NCBI GenBank assembly: GCA_035048495.1
Contig: CM068552.1
Span: forward strand, 18,168,154 to 18,232,153
Source of the DNA: Euptelea pleiosperma
Lineage: Eukaryota; Streptophyta; Magnoliopsida; Ranunculales; Eupteleaceae
Direction: 5' to 3'
DNA length: 64,000 nt
The translations under genes and the position numbers were made by a program. Below the pieces are notes generated by a model. It was not told the origin of the DNA. It searched no databases and was given only the letters and a program-made list of their open reading frames with translations. Position 1 is the stretch's first letter. Each line of letters starts with the position of its first letter. Positions 22,573-33,618 of the stretch are shown in pieces.

Positions 22573-25500
22573 TAGGGATGCAATTCAAGCGGTTGGGTCG
22601 CGTTCGGGGACCTTCAAGGCTCTGAACCCGAATCCAACCAGAGGCCGGGCCTAAGAATCCCAGCCCAATTCGGTAGGATTGATCAGACTGGGGACATATT
22701 CCTACCTCGACATACCATCTCTACCCATCTCTCCCTCTCTCTTGTGGTTGAAGGTCTGGCACATACTGATTTACGGTCTGGCACATACTGATTTACGACA
22801 GCCAAGACCCTACTATTGTAGTTCAATCCCTCCTAACTCCTCTCAAAATAGATCCCAGAACATAACCTCTCATAACCAGCGCAATGTTCGCGTTAGCCCT
22901 TCACCCACCCATCAACTACCGCCTCATTTACCACCTTGCCCCTGGTGTCCGGGGAATCGCCATGGCAGCAACTTTAACAAACCTCAACCTCTTGCAGCCC
23001 TGTTGCTCTACCTATCCTTCTCTGGCATCCATAGAGAGTCATGACAAGGTTGGTCACTGGACCATTTCATGGATGGCAACCGATTCTCAATAGAAACTTG
23101 GGTCGCTAGCTAAACAAAAGAAATCAAGGAACCGTATTTCCGTTTGAAGCGTCCATCTCCTTTATCCTTCATCCCAATCACCTTTCACCCATTGTTTGAA
23201 AGATGAAGGGGCATTTCATGGGGGTTTTTACTATTGATTTGAGCATTAAAAAAAATCAACAGGGAGGAGAAAAAGGAAAGAGAGGAGGAGCTTGCCCAAG
23301 GAGGCAGAGGATGGCATCGACGAAAGAGAAAGGTGCATTGGCAGAGAACGGCAGGGATCATGAGGGGATTAAGATAAGTCCCATAGAGAGTAACAAGTGG
23401 AGAGAGTAAATGTCCGGTGGGAGGATAGGAGTCATGAGATATATATATATACTATTATAAAGTCAAAACCGAGGTTGCCATCCATGCACGCTTCACAATA
23501 TACCCTAATATCCTCGAATTGCCCCTATCTCTGATCAATTAATATTCTTTAAATTATTCACTTAGTATGAGTGCTTTTGTCTTTTGATGTCAAAGAAACT
23601 TGCACATTAATCTTCTAAAAAAAAAAAAAAACTTCCTTTCACGTCAGCGAAGACAAAGAAAAAAAAAGTACCTTTATAAAGGACCACAGTGTGAGCCACC
23701 TAAACTCTTAAAGAGGATAGTGATTGTATAAATGTTTGGTCCATCCTTGAGTGGACCTACGTACCAAAAATCAGTCTGATTAGTGATTTCTAACCTTTGG
23801 ATATGAGTATCCCAAATAATTTTTGAAATCCACGATTAAAAGCAGTAGCCCTAGAAAACATTTATATGCAAATGACTTTGGATGCGGATGGCTCTCGTGG
23901 CCCTACATAGCTCGTTTTTTTGGCCCACTAACTGCATGTGTAATACCATAGATTTTTTAGATATCTTTTTGAGTCCTTTCGAAGGTTTTTGGGTCTCTTA
24001 TTAAGATTCTAGACCTGTTTGCGGCCACTTTTTCCTGGGCCCCATTTTGTGACCTTAAGATTTTGAACCATTTTTCAAACTTCCTTAGTCCAAAATTGGG
24101 AACTAGATGCATAATTTGGGCTTAATACCACTTTATTGTTGGTACCCAATTACATCTGGGTCCATCAATTCGTAGAAGAGGGAACGATCTCCACATCCTT
24201 ACGGTCGGATCATGAGATTCATTCTCGAGAATACTTTATTAATGGAATATACCGTGATGTATTGTGGGTCAATACAACCGCGTTACACAAATCAATCCAT
24301 CTAGCTTAACATTAAAGTGTGGACCCATCTTAGATGAATCTGATCTCTTGAGTGATCTTCAGATCTGCTCAGATGTTTGAGATCGACCTTTGATCTTGTG
24401 GTTTACAAATACCACTTGATATGAGTACTAAAAATCGTAAATCAAGCATATTTGTCTCGCGGGCCCCACTGCTTGTGGACCCCACCTTCTTGATTATTGT
24501 AGGCCCACTTGATGTGACCCAATCATTGTTGGGTCAACGGGACCCACCCACCGGGATAATATAACCTCCCTCATGCCCTTCTATTCTCGGCTTGCCACCA
24601 ATAATCTTGGTTAGCCATCTCATACCCTCTTGACCAAAAGTTGAATCGAAGATTTAAAGTAGAAAGTCACCTAAAGGCAAGGGTTTTCATTTCTAGGTGG
24701 ACCTACATACCAAAAATCAGTATGATTAGTGATTTCTAAACTTTGGATCTGAAGTGACCCGAATAATGCTCGAAATCCACGGTTAAAAATAAATCAAGAA
24801 TATGATTCTAATCTAATGGATGTAAATTACTAATGAGACTGAGTATTGGTAAGTAGATCCAAATAAGGATGGGCCAAAGATTCATATGGTCAGTGGTCTA
24901 TAAGAGTGTGTCATGTGTCTCATATTGTGGTTCTTCGTCCTCGTTGATGAGGGACATCATCATCAAAGTTCTACCCCTTTGCATACATTTCCCTCAACAT
25001 ACTCTTCTCATTGATGAGCTCCCTGCTTAAACTTCTATACAACCTTTAGATGACTTCTTAATTAATTGCATGCCATTCGGTGATTTTAAACCTTTCGATC
25101 TTTGTATTCAAAATAATGCTCAAAATCTACGGTTAAAAATCAACCCATGAAAATAATTCCAATCAAATGCTTAGAAATCACTGATCAGGTTGATTTTTTG
25201 TATGTAAGTCCAGCTAGGGATGGGCCAACCATCCATATGATCAGTGATCTCTAAGAGTGTGCCACGTGTAAGGAGGCGTTCCGTAGTTGCTATTAATTGA
25301 TGTCTTCTGGGCTCAACTTGGTGTCTCGTTCTTGGCAATCCATCTTGTCCCGGATGCTTCCTTGCCACGTCACGTGATCGGTTGCGGATGAGTTGGCAAT
25401 ATTTTGGCAACTACAAGCATGAATTCACGAAGAGTTGGTTTTTGTGACTTCAGCTCACCCAACATCCGGATAGATAGCTGTCCATTTGCCGTAGGAGTCT

Positions 25501-25616
25501 AGAGAAGAATCCTGGACTGCCTGTACAGGGAACCCGCCTCACTTTGATACTCTTGATTTGGAGCCTTAACTCTCGAGAATCGACTAAAAACGTTAAAACC
25601 CCGACACTCCATTGCT
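22573..25616. other. Intergenic DNA upstream of MORF1 with hAT-end and foldback-repeat remnants
   Basis: 22573-22680 resembles one end of the local hAT family (TAGGGATGCAATTC, then cggttgggtcg..ggccgggcc). Single or half copies of the 'accaaaaatcag.ctgattagtgattt' foldback family lie at about 23676-23850, 24697-24930 and 25060-25275. Short open frames at 22679-23409 (including MAATLTNLNLLQP near 22962) have no recognised domain and are not called genes. Confidence 0.45.
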
Positions 25617-25626
25617 AAAACCCTAA
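25617..25626 (+). promoter_or_regulatory. Telo-box (AAACCCTAA) upstream of MORF1
   Basis: An exact AAACCCTAA lies 45-53 bases before the MORF1 start codon, and a second 'aaaccctg' follows. Telo-boxes near the transcription start are common in plant genes for translation and organelle biogenesis. A role here is inferred from position only. Confidence 0.5.
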
Positions 25627-25670
25627 CTCCATAAACCCTGAAAAAAAATAAAAACTCCCTTCAATCGGCC

Positions 25671-28396
25671 ATGGCACTCTCTTCACTACGCCTCCGCCGA
25701 GCGGTAACCCTCTCCTCTTATCTCCTCAAGCACCATTGCTCGTTCTCTACAAACTCTTCTCTTTCGTCTTCTTTTGTTTTACAATCCCACATATCTTCAT
25801 CATTTGCTGCCGATGTTCTTCAAAACCCTAGAAATCATCTGAGGATTCAATCTCACTGGTTTCGCTCATCCTCACTGTCTTCTTCATCGTCGAGGTCGTC
25901 ATACAACGACGATGACAAGATATCGCCGGACACCATCCTCTTTGAGGGTTGCGATTACAATCATTGGCTTATCACCATGGAATTCCCCAAAGACCCCAAA
26001 CCCACTCCCGAAGAGATGGTCGAGACTTACGTTCAAACCCTCGCCAAAGTCGTCGGAAGGTAAATTATCTGTCATATCCAATGCCCTTGTGGTCGACCAC
26101 CCTATTTCCATCAGTTTTGAGAGTTAGGGATAACAGTTTTTTTCACTTTTCATTTTCTTTTTAAAAGTTCATTATCACTTATGGAATTTTTGAGGTTATT
26201 GCTCAAGTTTTTTCATCAGATTTGCGAGTTATCTGTTTTGAAAGTTATTAGTGTAGTTATTATCTAGCTTCTCGATTGGATTATTGGCGCGACAATTGCA
26301 CCAATCCAATGATCCTTATTATCTGATCAATGAAGTTCCTTTTATGGGTTGTGATTCAAAATTCTGGGACTATCCCAGATGGTTGTGATCATGCAATCTT
26401 CATGAGTTTTTCTGATGATAAATCAATGAGTGGGGCCCCCATCAATTCTGAAACTTAGGAAATGTAGATCTCTTAAGCTGTATCTGGATCATTTAGTTAA
26501 TCCTACCACCCAATCTACTTTTTTTATGTTCTCTCTAGACTGATTGCCATATATTCTTTGACCCTCCTAAAGAGGACTGTCTGCATAATTCGGCGAGAGT
26601 ACTAACAGCACTCATGCAAGTGCGAGAAAGCAGCCACTCGCCCTCATTGTTGGACATGTGTCCATGTGAGGGTATTTTGATAATTAAGAACACCCTCTAT
26701 AACCCATGTAAATTACCAAATACCCTCACCCGGACATTTGTTCAACAATGAGGGTGAATGGTTGCCTTCTTCGCACCCATGCAAGTGCCACTAGCATTCC
26801 TCTAATTCGGCAAGGACAATTTTGGTCTGGAGAATCTCAGAGGTTGTATCTGCCAAATGTTGCCCCTCCCCCATTTGCCAATTGTGATTCTACATTATTA
26901 TTGATAAACTGTTCTTATTGTAAACACGATGGATATGTAAGATTTCCTTGCTGTTGACTGTTGGTGGCTTGACTGGTTTGCATATTTCTTTTCTTACCAT
27001 CAAATAACTTCTCTTCAGCTTGCTGGCCATTTACCTTGGTTGACTCTGGCTTGTCTAATTATTATATTTGTGTTGCTTTGATGTTGGTGCCAAAAGTCTA
27101 GAAAGGGTTGGGCTAATTTAGGTAATGTTATGTATGGTATAGTGTGGAAGAGGCAAAGAAGAAAATGTATGCTTGTAGCACAACAACTTATACGGGATTT
27201 CAGGCTGTGATGACTGAGGAAATGTCCGAGAAGTTCAGAGGTAGGGTTTCATAGTTTTGGGTTTTCTGCATAGGATGAGCTTGTGTTGTCAATGCTTACA
27301 CTTCCATCTTTGCTTTAATCAGGTTTGCCAGGGGTCGTTTTTATTCTGCCCGATTCATACATTGATCCGGTGAACAAAGAATATGGAGGTAGGATCATTG
27401 GATTTTCCTCCCATGAATTCCTTTTATAGAGTAGAGAAGCTGAAATGTATCTGCTGGTTGACACTCATTCTTGGTCCTTGTACCATAACATAATGGTCCA
27501 GTTAATCATGTTATGATCTCAATATTTATTTTTTATTTTTGCATTTACGCTATTCTTCTGTTATTATAGGAGACAAATACATCAACGGGACAATCATACC
27601 CAGGCCTCCTCCAGTTCAATATGGGAGATCACAAGGAAGATATGGTGATCGGAATCGAAATTATGACCGGCCAAGGTATGAGAGGCAGAGAGACCCAATG
27701 CCAATGCAACAAGGGAACCAACCATATGATCGTCAGGGCTCTATGCAGGGAGATGGAAGGAACTATGGGGCACAACAAAACTATGGACAACAGCCAAATT
27801 ATGGTCCAACTGGACAAGGAGAACGTAGAGATTCCATGCCAATGGGCAGTAGGGATTTGGCGCCCGGAGGAAGGGACAATTATCAGGGAGAGAGAAGAGA
27901 TCCAATGCCTTCATATCAGAGGAACTACAACCAAGGGGATCAAGGAAATTATTTTTCTCAAGAACGGAGGGACTTCGCACAAGGAGACCGAAGGGATTAT
28001 GCTCCCCCTGAGCATAGGGATTTCAGAGGGGATAATAGGAATGTTGGCCCTCCACGTGGTGGAGAATATCAACAAGGAGCTGACTCGGGCTATGGGCAAA
28101 GTTATCCAGGGCATGGACAAGGAGCTGGCTCTGGTTATGGACAAAGTTATCCAGGGCAAGGACAAGGAGCTGGCTCTGGTTATGGGCAAAGTTATCCAGG
28201 GCAAGGACAAGGAGCTGGCTCTGGTTATGGGCAAAATTATCCAGGGCAAGGACAAGGAGCTGGCTCTGGTTATGGGCAAAGTTATCCAGGGCATGGAGAA
28301 GGGCAGAGGTTCTCACAGGTGGAGCAGAGGGATGGCATGCAAGGAGAGCAAAGTAACCACACACCCATGGGACAAATGGGAAATGACCAAGTATGA
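25671..28396 (+). CDS. MORF1: MORF1-type multiple organellar RNA editing factor
   Basis: MORF/RIP proteins bind PLS-type PPR proteins and are needed for C-to-U RNA editing. MORF1 acts in mitochondria. Four exons splice in frame with GT..AG borders: 25671-26059, 27143-27240, 27323-27388 and 27570-28396 (459 codons plus TGA). Residues 1 to about 75 are Ser/Arg/Leu-rich, as in a mitochondrial presequence. The MORF domain follows: [43 protein letters not shown], then [20 protein letters not shown] and [19 protein letters not shown]. This matches Arabidopsis MORF1 better than other MORFs. The C-terminus is a Gly/Gln/Tyr-rich low-complexity tail with five 15-residue repeats. The start has a good context (gccATGGC). 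No disabling change was seen, so it is probably functional. A further small 3' exon, as in Arabidopsis, is possible because CAAGTATGA at the stop also looks like a donor. Confidence 0.92.
26595..26802. mobile_element. MULE-type foldback MITE in MORF1 intron 1 (208 bp)
   Basis: Inverted arms (GAGAGTACTAACAGC.. and GAGGAATGCTAGTGG.., then ccctcattgttg in both) meet at a short AT centre. TAATTCGGC is repeated exactly at 26586-26594 and 26803-26811. It lies inside intron 1 (26060-27142), well away from the splice sites. Confidence 0.82.
28073..28297 (+). repeat. Five in-frame 45-bp tandem repeats in MORF1
   Basis: Five copies of a 15-residue unit, [15 protein letters not shown] with small variants (first copy GADSG, fourth QNYPG, last PGHG). 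The nucleotide copies are nearly identical, which points to recent expansion or homogenisation by unequal exchange. Confidence 0.9.
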
Positions 28397-28448
28397 TTTT
28401 TATCTTTTTTTACTTTCAATGTTTAAGAATACACATGTATTTTAATAT

Positions 28449-28454
28449 AATAAA
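28449..28454 (+). terminator. Candidate polyadenylation signal of MORF1
   Basis: AATAAA about 50 bases after the stop codon, in an AT-rich context. Plant signals are loose, so this is a positional suggestion only. Confidence 0.35.
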
Positions 28455-28599
28455 AGTTTAGATATATTACTTCTCACCAGTACTGTCAATGGTCTTCATT
28501 GTGCATGGCCAATCCATTTCATGCAATTCTCTCTTTATTTTATCACATATAGGGGCTACTCCTAGCCATAGGTTCTCTTAGATGCATTCATTTCTGATT

Positions 28600-28985
28600 G
28601 GGTCACTCTACGGGCGCCCACGTCTTTTGGCTGGGCACCCACAAGGACAAAAATGCCCCCCTTCATTTTGTCCTTCAGCTGGGCACCCACCCCTTCTCCT
28701 TCGTCTTCTCTCTCTACTGTGTAACTTTCTCTCTCTCCTCTCCTTTCCCTCACTCTCTTTCTCTCACTCTCACTCTCACTCTCACTCTCAATCTCTCTCC
28801 ATCCCTCCCCTCTCTCCCTCTCTCCCTCTCTCTCTATCCCTCCTCTCTGTCTCTCTCTCTCTCTTCTCTCTCGGGCTAAAGCCCAAAGAGGAAGGAAGGA
28901 AGAGAGAGAGAGACATTTGTGGATTTTTTTTTGGTCTAGAATGTGGGTGCCCAACCGAAAGACGTGGACGCCCGTAGAGCGACCC
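28600..28985. mobile_element. MULE-type MITE downstream of MORF1 (386 bp, exact 9-bp target duplication)
   Basis: Inverted repeats of about 40 bp (GGGTCACTCTACGGGCGCCC and, inverted, GGGTCGCTCTACGGGCGTCC). TTTCTGATT flanks both sides (28591-28599, 28986-28994). The interior is a long CT-rich microsatellite (about 28700-28870). It starts about 200 bp after the MORF1 stop codon, so it could lie in or just past the 3' UTR. Confidence 0.87.
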
Positions 28986-28994
28986 TTTCTGATT

Positions 28995-31900
28995 TTTTCT
29001 TTCCTAGTTTTGCCGCTCATCCTTGTCAGTACCCTAATCTTGCCTACATGAATTTTATGTACATGTTGATTCCTGACTACCCTTAGTGTATGTTCCTTGT
29101 GTAGCCAGTCTTGTTACTGTCTTATGAAGTTTTCCCTTTAAACCCAATCGGTATGTGATGATCTTGTAATAATTCAGAATCAGTTCTCCACTTCAGCCAT
29201 CCAGCTCTTATTCTATGTGAAATAACCTTATCAATCTCCCCCTCTTTATGTATAATTTAATTAAGATCACAAAAATAGTTGCTTTTTGGTATCTCTTGGC
29301 TGTTGATCTTAACTACTGCCATGTCTATATGTATGTCCTTATTAAAGTTGCAATCAATATACTCGTATTGTTTTGGAAAATTTTAAAACCCTGCAATTCT
29401 TAGGCATCCTTCCGTAGTTCTACTTTTGCATTTACCCCCTCTCAATAAGTCGTTTGCAAGCAACATATACCAACAAAAAAAAACCCTTGAAAATTAGCAA
29501 TTAATTCGTCCACAACCAATGCAGAAAGATACGGCTTTAGTCCTACTCCCAAATACTTGGGAATCAGCATCTAGGCCTGTGACACTTGTATTTCTGATAA
29601 ACATAAATTAGCCTGGGTATTCATGCAGGTTCTTAATCTCTAGTGTCCTGTCCCTGTGAACAGTTATATGCGTATTTTCAATGATATATCCCCTAGAAAA
29701 AATTGATACCCCTTAAAACAAGAATTCTTGTAGCATAAACTTGTCATTTATGATTCATTTTCTTAATGTAATCGTGTGTTCCGCAATTTGATTTGTAATG
29801 CAGATCATTGCTCCGAAAAAGAATCTTATTACCATAATTATACTAGTCATATGGTGATCGTGTTGGAAAAGAGGAATTGTGCATCAATAAGATAACTTCA
29901 CAAATTCGTTGGCGTTCCCAAAAACGAAATTTTTATAGGTTATATCTGTCGTATCTTCACCGTCTTGTGCAAGGTGTACTCTCCCATTGATCATTTTCAG
30001 TGTATGATTTGGTCAACACCAAAACCCATATGACATGGTTCCCACTCAGTCGAGTCGGTCCCAAACTGGCTGAGTTATTATCATGCTCAGATATGAAGTT
30101 TAATCTGACTTACCAATAAGTTACATTATCAAATTGTATTATATTCCCAAAAATTGAGACAACAATGGATTATTAAATTCCTGTTTTTTCATGTGTGGAT
30201 CTTACACCTTAAGCTGGAAAGTTATTGACAATTCAGATAATAAGTGAATCCCAGACAGTTGAAATTCCTCTTTATGTCTCTCTATTACCCGTTCTTAGAC
30301 AAGGTCAATTTGACACACTAGTGTGGGTTGATGCAGGGGCGATATTGAAAATATTTCCATTCATGCTTTTTGAAGTGATGGGAGGAAGACCTGAAAAGAA
30401 TCTCGGCAAAGGTAAGGAGCCAATTCTATTGGTGTAGAGTCAGTTGTTTTCTCGGATAGAAACTGTATAAAAACACTTGTTTTGGTAAGCAGTCCTTATA
30501 TGTGCTTATGTGCATGTCATTATGTAACAAGTAACTGAATTGTTATGGTTGAAAAGCTAGAACTCAAGACTATATCATCACTTCGTCTGTTCTATTCCTC
30601 TGCAACCGAGTGAGTAGTGTCTATGTTAAATCCATTCATGAGATTTTGATACATTAGTTGCAAGATGACAACTAAGCTAAAGTATATTTTTGGCACTTTA
30701 ATATAACAATTATGTTTATGGGAAAAAATGTGCCGAAAACGACCGTCAGAGACGATATGGGCAGAGAATTGATGAGATTGAGAATGTGCGAGATTATGGG
30801 GTTGAAATAATTTCTAAGTTATGCAAATTTGTTTATTATAGTAAGGGATGACTTACCATGAACACCAATTCGAGGGGGATTAAATGGGCTGTCACTTCAT
30901 ACATGGCAGCCGAGGTGGCGAGACTATAGGGTAGACAAGTCTGCTTCAGCCCAAGGCACCTCTACCTTTTCGCACAAATGCCTCTCATCTGTTTAAAAGA
31001 AAATTAAAATATCAAATGGCTGTCATTCATAGGGAAAATTTTCCAATACATGGGAGGTTGAGGCTGATGTGGACACGAGTACTGTTCTTGTGGCCAATTC
31101 AGAAGGTCCCTCATCCATACATGTGAGGTCAAGCAACTTCTGCCATGGTTATGTATACGGCTAGAACCATGACACCAGATCTCAGGCAGTATTAGTATGT
31201 ACAACCTTACATTTTTTTTTTTAAAATAAACCGTAATATCTTTTTGCTGAACATTTTGTTTGCACGCAGTAAAGCTGCACTGCAGAGAAGGGTTCTGGAG
31301 TGTAGCTCCAGAAAAACTTCTGCCTAAAAAATTCAGGAAAGAAATGAAATCTAGAAACTATTAACAGAAAAAATGGTACAGGTTTTTCTACATCGAACTC
31401 TGGAGCTCTTCTCTACTGTGGCAACTGGCAAATACATGATGGGGAATAGGCATGACATGAACAGGGTTTGGATTGGTCAAGTCGGCCCTTCTTAGTTCTT
31501 GCAGCAAAAACTCTACACTAAGGTTTTAATGACCTGTTATAACGGTCCCTTAATGTTACCGTTAATGACTTGTAATGGGGGTCATATCAGTCACATCTAA
31601 GTCAAAAAACAGTCGAAATTATTTTATTATTTTTCAACAAAAAAACCTAGATAACAATAAAATAAAAAAATCAAAATCAAAAATCAAAAATAACGCCCAT
31701 TATAACACTACGCCCTGTGAACATTATTTTTTTAAATAACATAAGGTTGGGGCATTACCGTTAATAGCAGCCGTTACTTTAATTATAACGAATCATGCTC
31801 CAAAAAAAATAAAATTTCCTTGCCTCTTTTAGGTTTTACCCTCTTCACTGAGATAAAGTTAGTTGGTTTCGACGCCTCTTCACCGCAAAGTGTGAGAAAA

Positions 31901-33618
31901 TGAGAAATCTCTCCTCGTGACAGGTTTTTTTAATCAAAACTTCACTAACATAAAGAGAACACGAAATCATTTTGTTTTGTTTATGTTCCGTTTCTGTTTT
32001 GTGGTGTTTGTTGATGAGAGGTGGTAGGGACTCGAGAAATGAGAAAAATGCTTTCATCTCGTCACCTTTTTGGCTTCTGCTAAACAACACCCATTATTCA
32101 CACCTCCCTCTTGAGATACTGGTATATGAGTGCCACGTCAACATACATAATTTGACAGACATGGAGCTATGCAGTCAGGATCCATCCTTCGACAGGTTTC
32201 GATCTATACATCCAAATGAGAGATTTGAGTAAATTGGATGGTTGAGATCATCCATTTTTGCTGATTTTTGTCCTACTTAAGTACTCCAACCCTGTTTAGG
32301 GTTCTATAAATAGATCAACAGCAAGCAATACATCAATTCTTGAATATAGTGAGTTGGGCCAAATTCATCTCTACGATCATCTACCATGTCCTGTTGAAAC
32401 AGTAAAAGGCTGCCGAAATATGGACTTACCATACGGTATTGAACGACCGAATGTATCTTAAGAACCCCGGTAAGCTCTTAATGAAAGAAAATTAAGAACC
32501 TCAGTAAGATCCTACCATTTAAACCAAACTAGTACATCCTGAACCGATTTGGTTAAAACAGCAAGACAGATGAAAAATGGACTTACAATACAGTACTGAA
32601 CTACCGAAACCAAATTAAGCACCCCGGAGATCTTGCCGTTTGAACCAAACCAGTAAATCCCGAACTGATTTGGTTCAGATGGTAGGAGAGCCGAAAAATG
32701 GACTTACAGTACAGTACTGAACTACCAAAACCAAATTAAGCACCTCGGTAAGATCCTACCAGTACATAACCCCCTTCTGACATCTTGCAAACCTCACTGT
32801 CGTCAAGAATGAAGTGGTTTACAATAGTTTCACTATGAGATTCTTCTCCTTTCAAGTCCGTGATCTCTTTGAAGCTTATGCCTTGAATTCATCATCGATC
32901 TGAGATATAATACATGTGGCCGCTGATTGTGCAGCAACAATTGATTTTATCTAATTTTAGCCATGTAACTAGCACAAGGGTTCAGGGAAGGTAGTAACCA
33001 CCTTAATGCAGCATTGGACATAACCAAGAGGAATAACTAATCCAATTGACAGACCAGCATTGGCCAAAATATTTGAGTCTACATTCATGACAGAGTCCAA
33101 TGCCCAAAAAAAAAGTAATAATGGCCTCTCAGATCATATCAAGTTCAGTCCAAAAAACCACCACACCATTTCAGTTACTTCATATATTTCGCGCAAGGTT
33201 TGGTCATCTTCACAAGAAAAAGTAGTGCTTCGAGGTACTTCCACAGTTTAGTTATTTTGCATATTTAATTTACTGATCATCTTTTACACTAATGATTCAC
33301 AGACCCAACTTTCCAAATAAAAGGTTATAGCTTGCTTAAAACAAACACATACAAACTCAAGACAAGGTTTCTTTGGATAAATCTTAGATGGCATCCCACG
33401 CCAGAGTAGATTCAAACCAGAGCTTGTCGTATACCACAAACAAGCATGCTGCAGCACCAAATGTGCAGCACAGAACCATCACACATGCAACACTCTAAAA
33501 TCAAGATATGAGCTTCGGGGCCAACACCTTCCGCAGATGTGTAAGAGCAACCTTCCTTCACAGGAAAACCACGATTGCTGCTCCAAATTCGACGGACTTT
33601 CGTGAAAGCAATTCTTGA
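28995..33618. other. Intergenic spacer between convergent MORF1 and the TOM1-like gene
   Basis: No gene recognised. The spacer includes an AT-rich gcgttaccgtta-type repeat (31523-31795) and a tandem repeat (32400-32770). 33340-33618 is probably the 3' UTR of the minus-strand TOM1-like gene. Short open frames here (for example 30225-30437, 31845-32232) show no domain. Confidence 0.4.
32400..32770. repeat. Imperfect tandem repeat, about 120-150 bp x 3
   Basis: Three successive copies share 'atggacttac.atac.gtactgaac.accgaa..', 'agcaccccgg', 'gatcctacc' and 'gaaccaaac.agta' in the same order. The first copy has an extra 30-40 bp and the third is cut short. Confidence 0.75.

Noticed and set aside
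23203..23409. 68-codon ORF with Lys/Gly-rich sequence, and MAATLTNLNLLQP upstream
   Set aside because: No recognised domain, no splice continuation and no conservation evidence; it could be a pseudogene of unknown origin.
28073..28297. Regular 45-bp repeats considered as a CRISPR-like array
   Set aside because: The units are contiguous without spacers and lie in frame inside a nuclear protein gene.
27621..28445. 274-codon plus-strand ORF and antisense ORFs across MORF1 exon 4
   Set aside because: Frame shadows of the repeat-rich MORF1 tail; the MORF1 frame alone joins to upstream exons.
28562..29020. ORFs of 93-152 codons with RE or SLSL runs
   Set aside because: They are translations of the CT microsatellite inside the MITE at 28600-28985.
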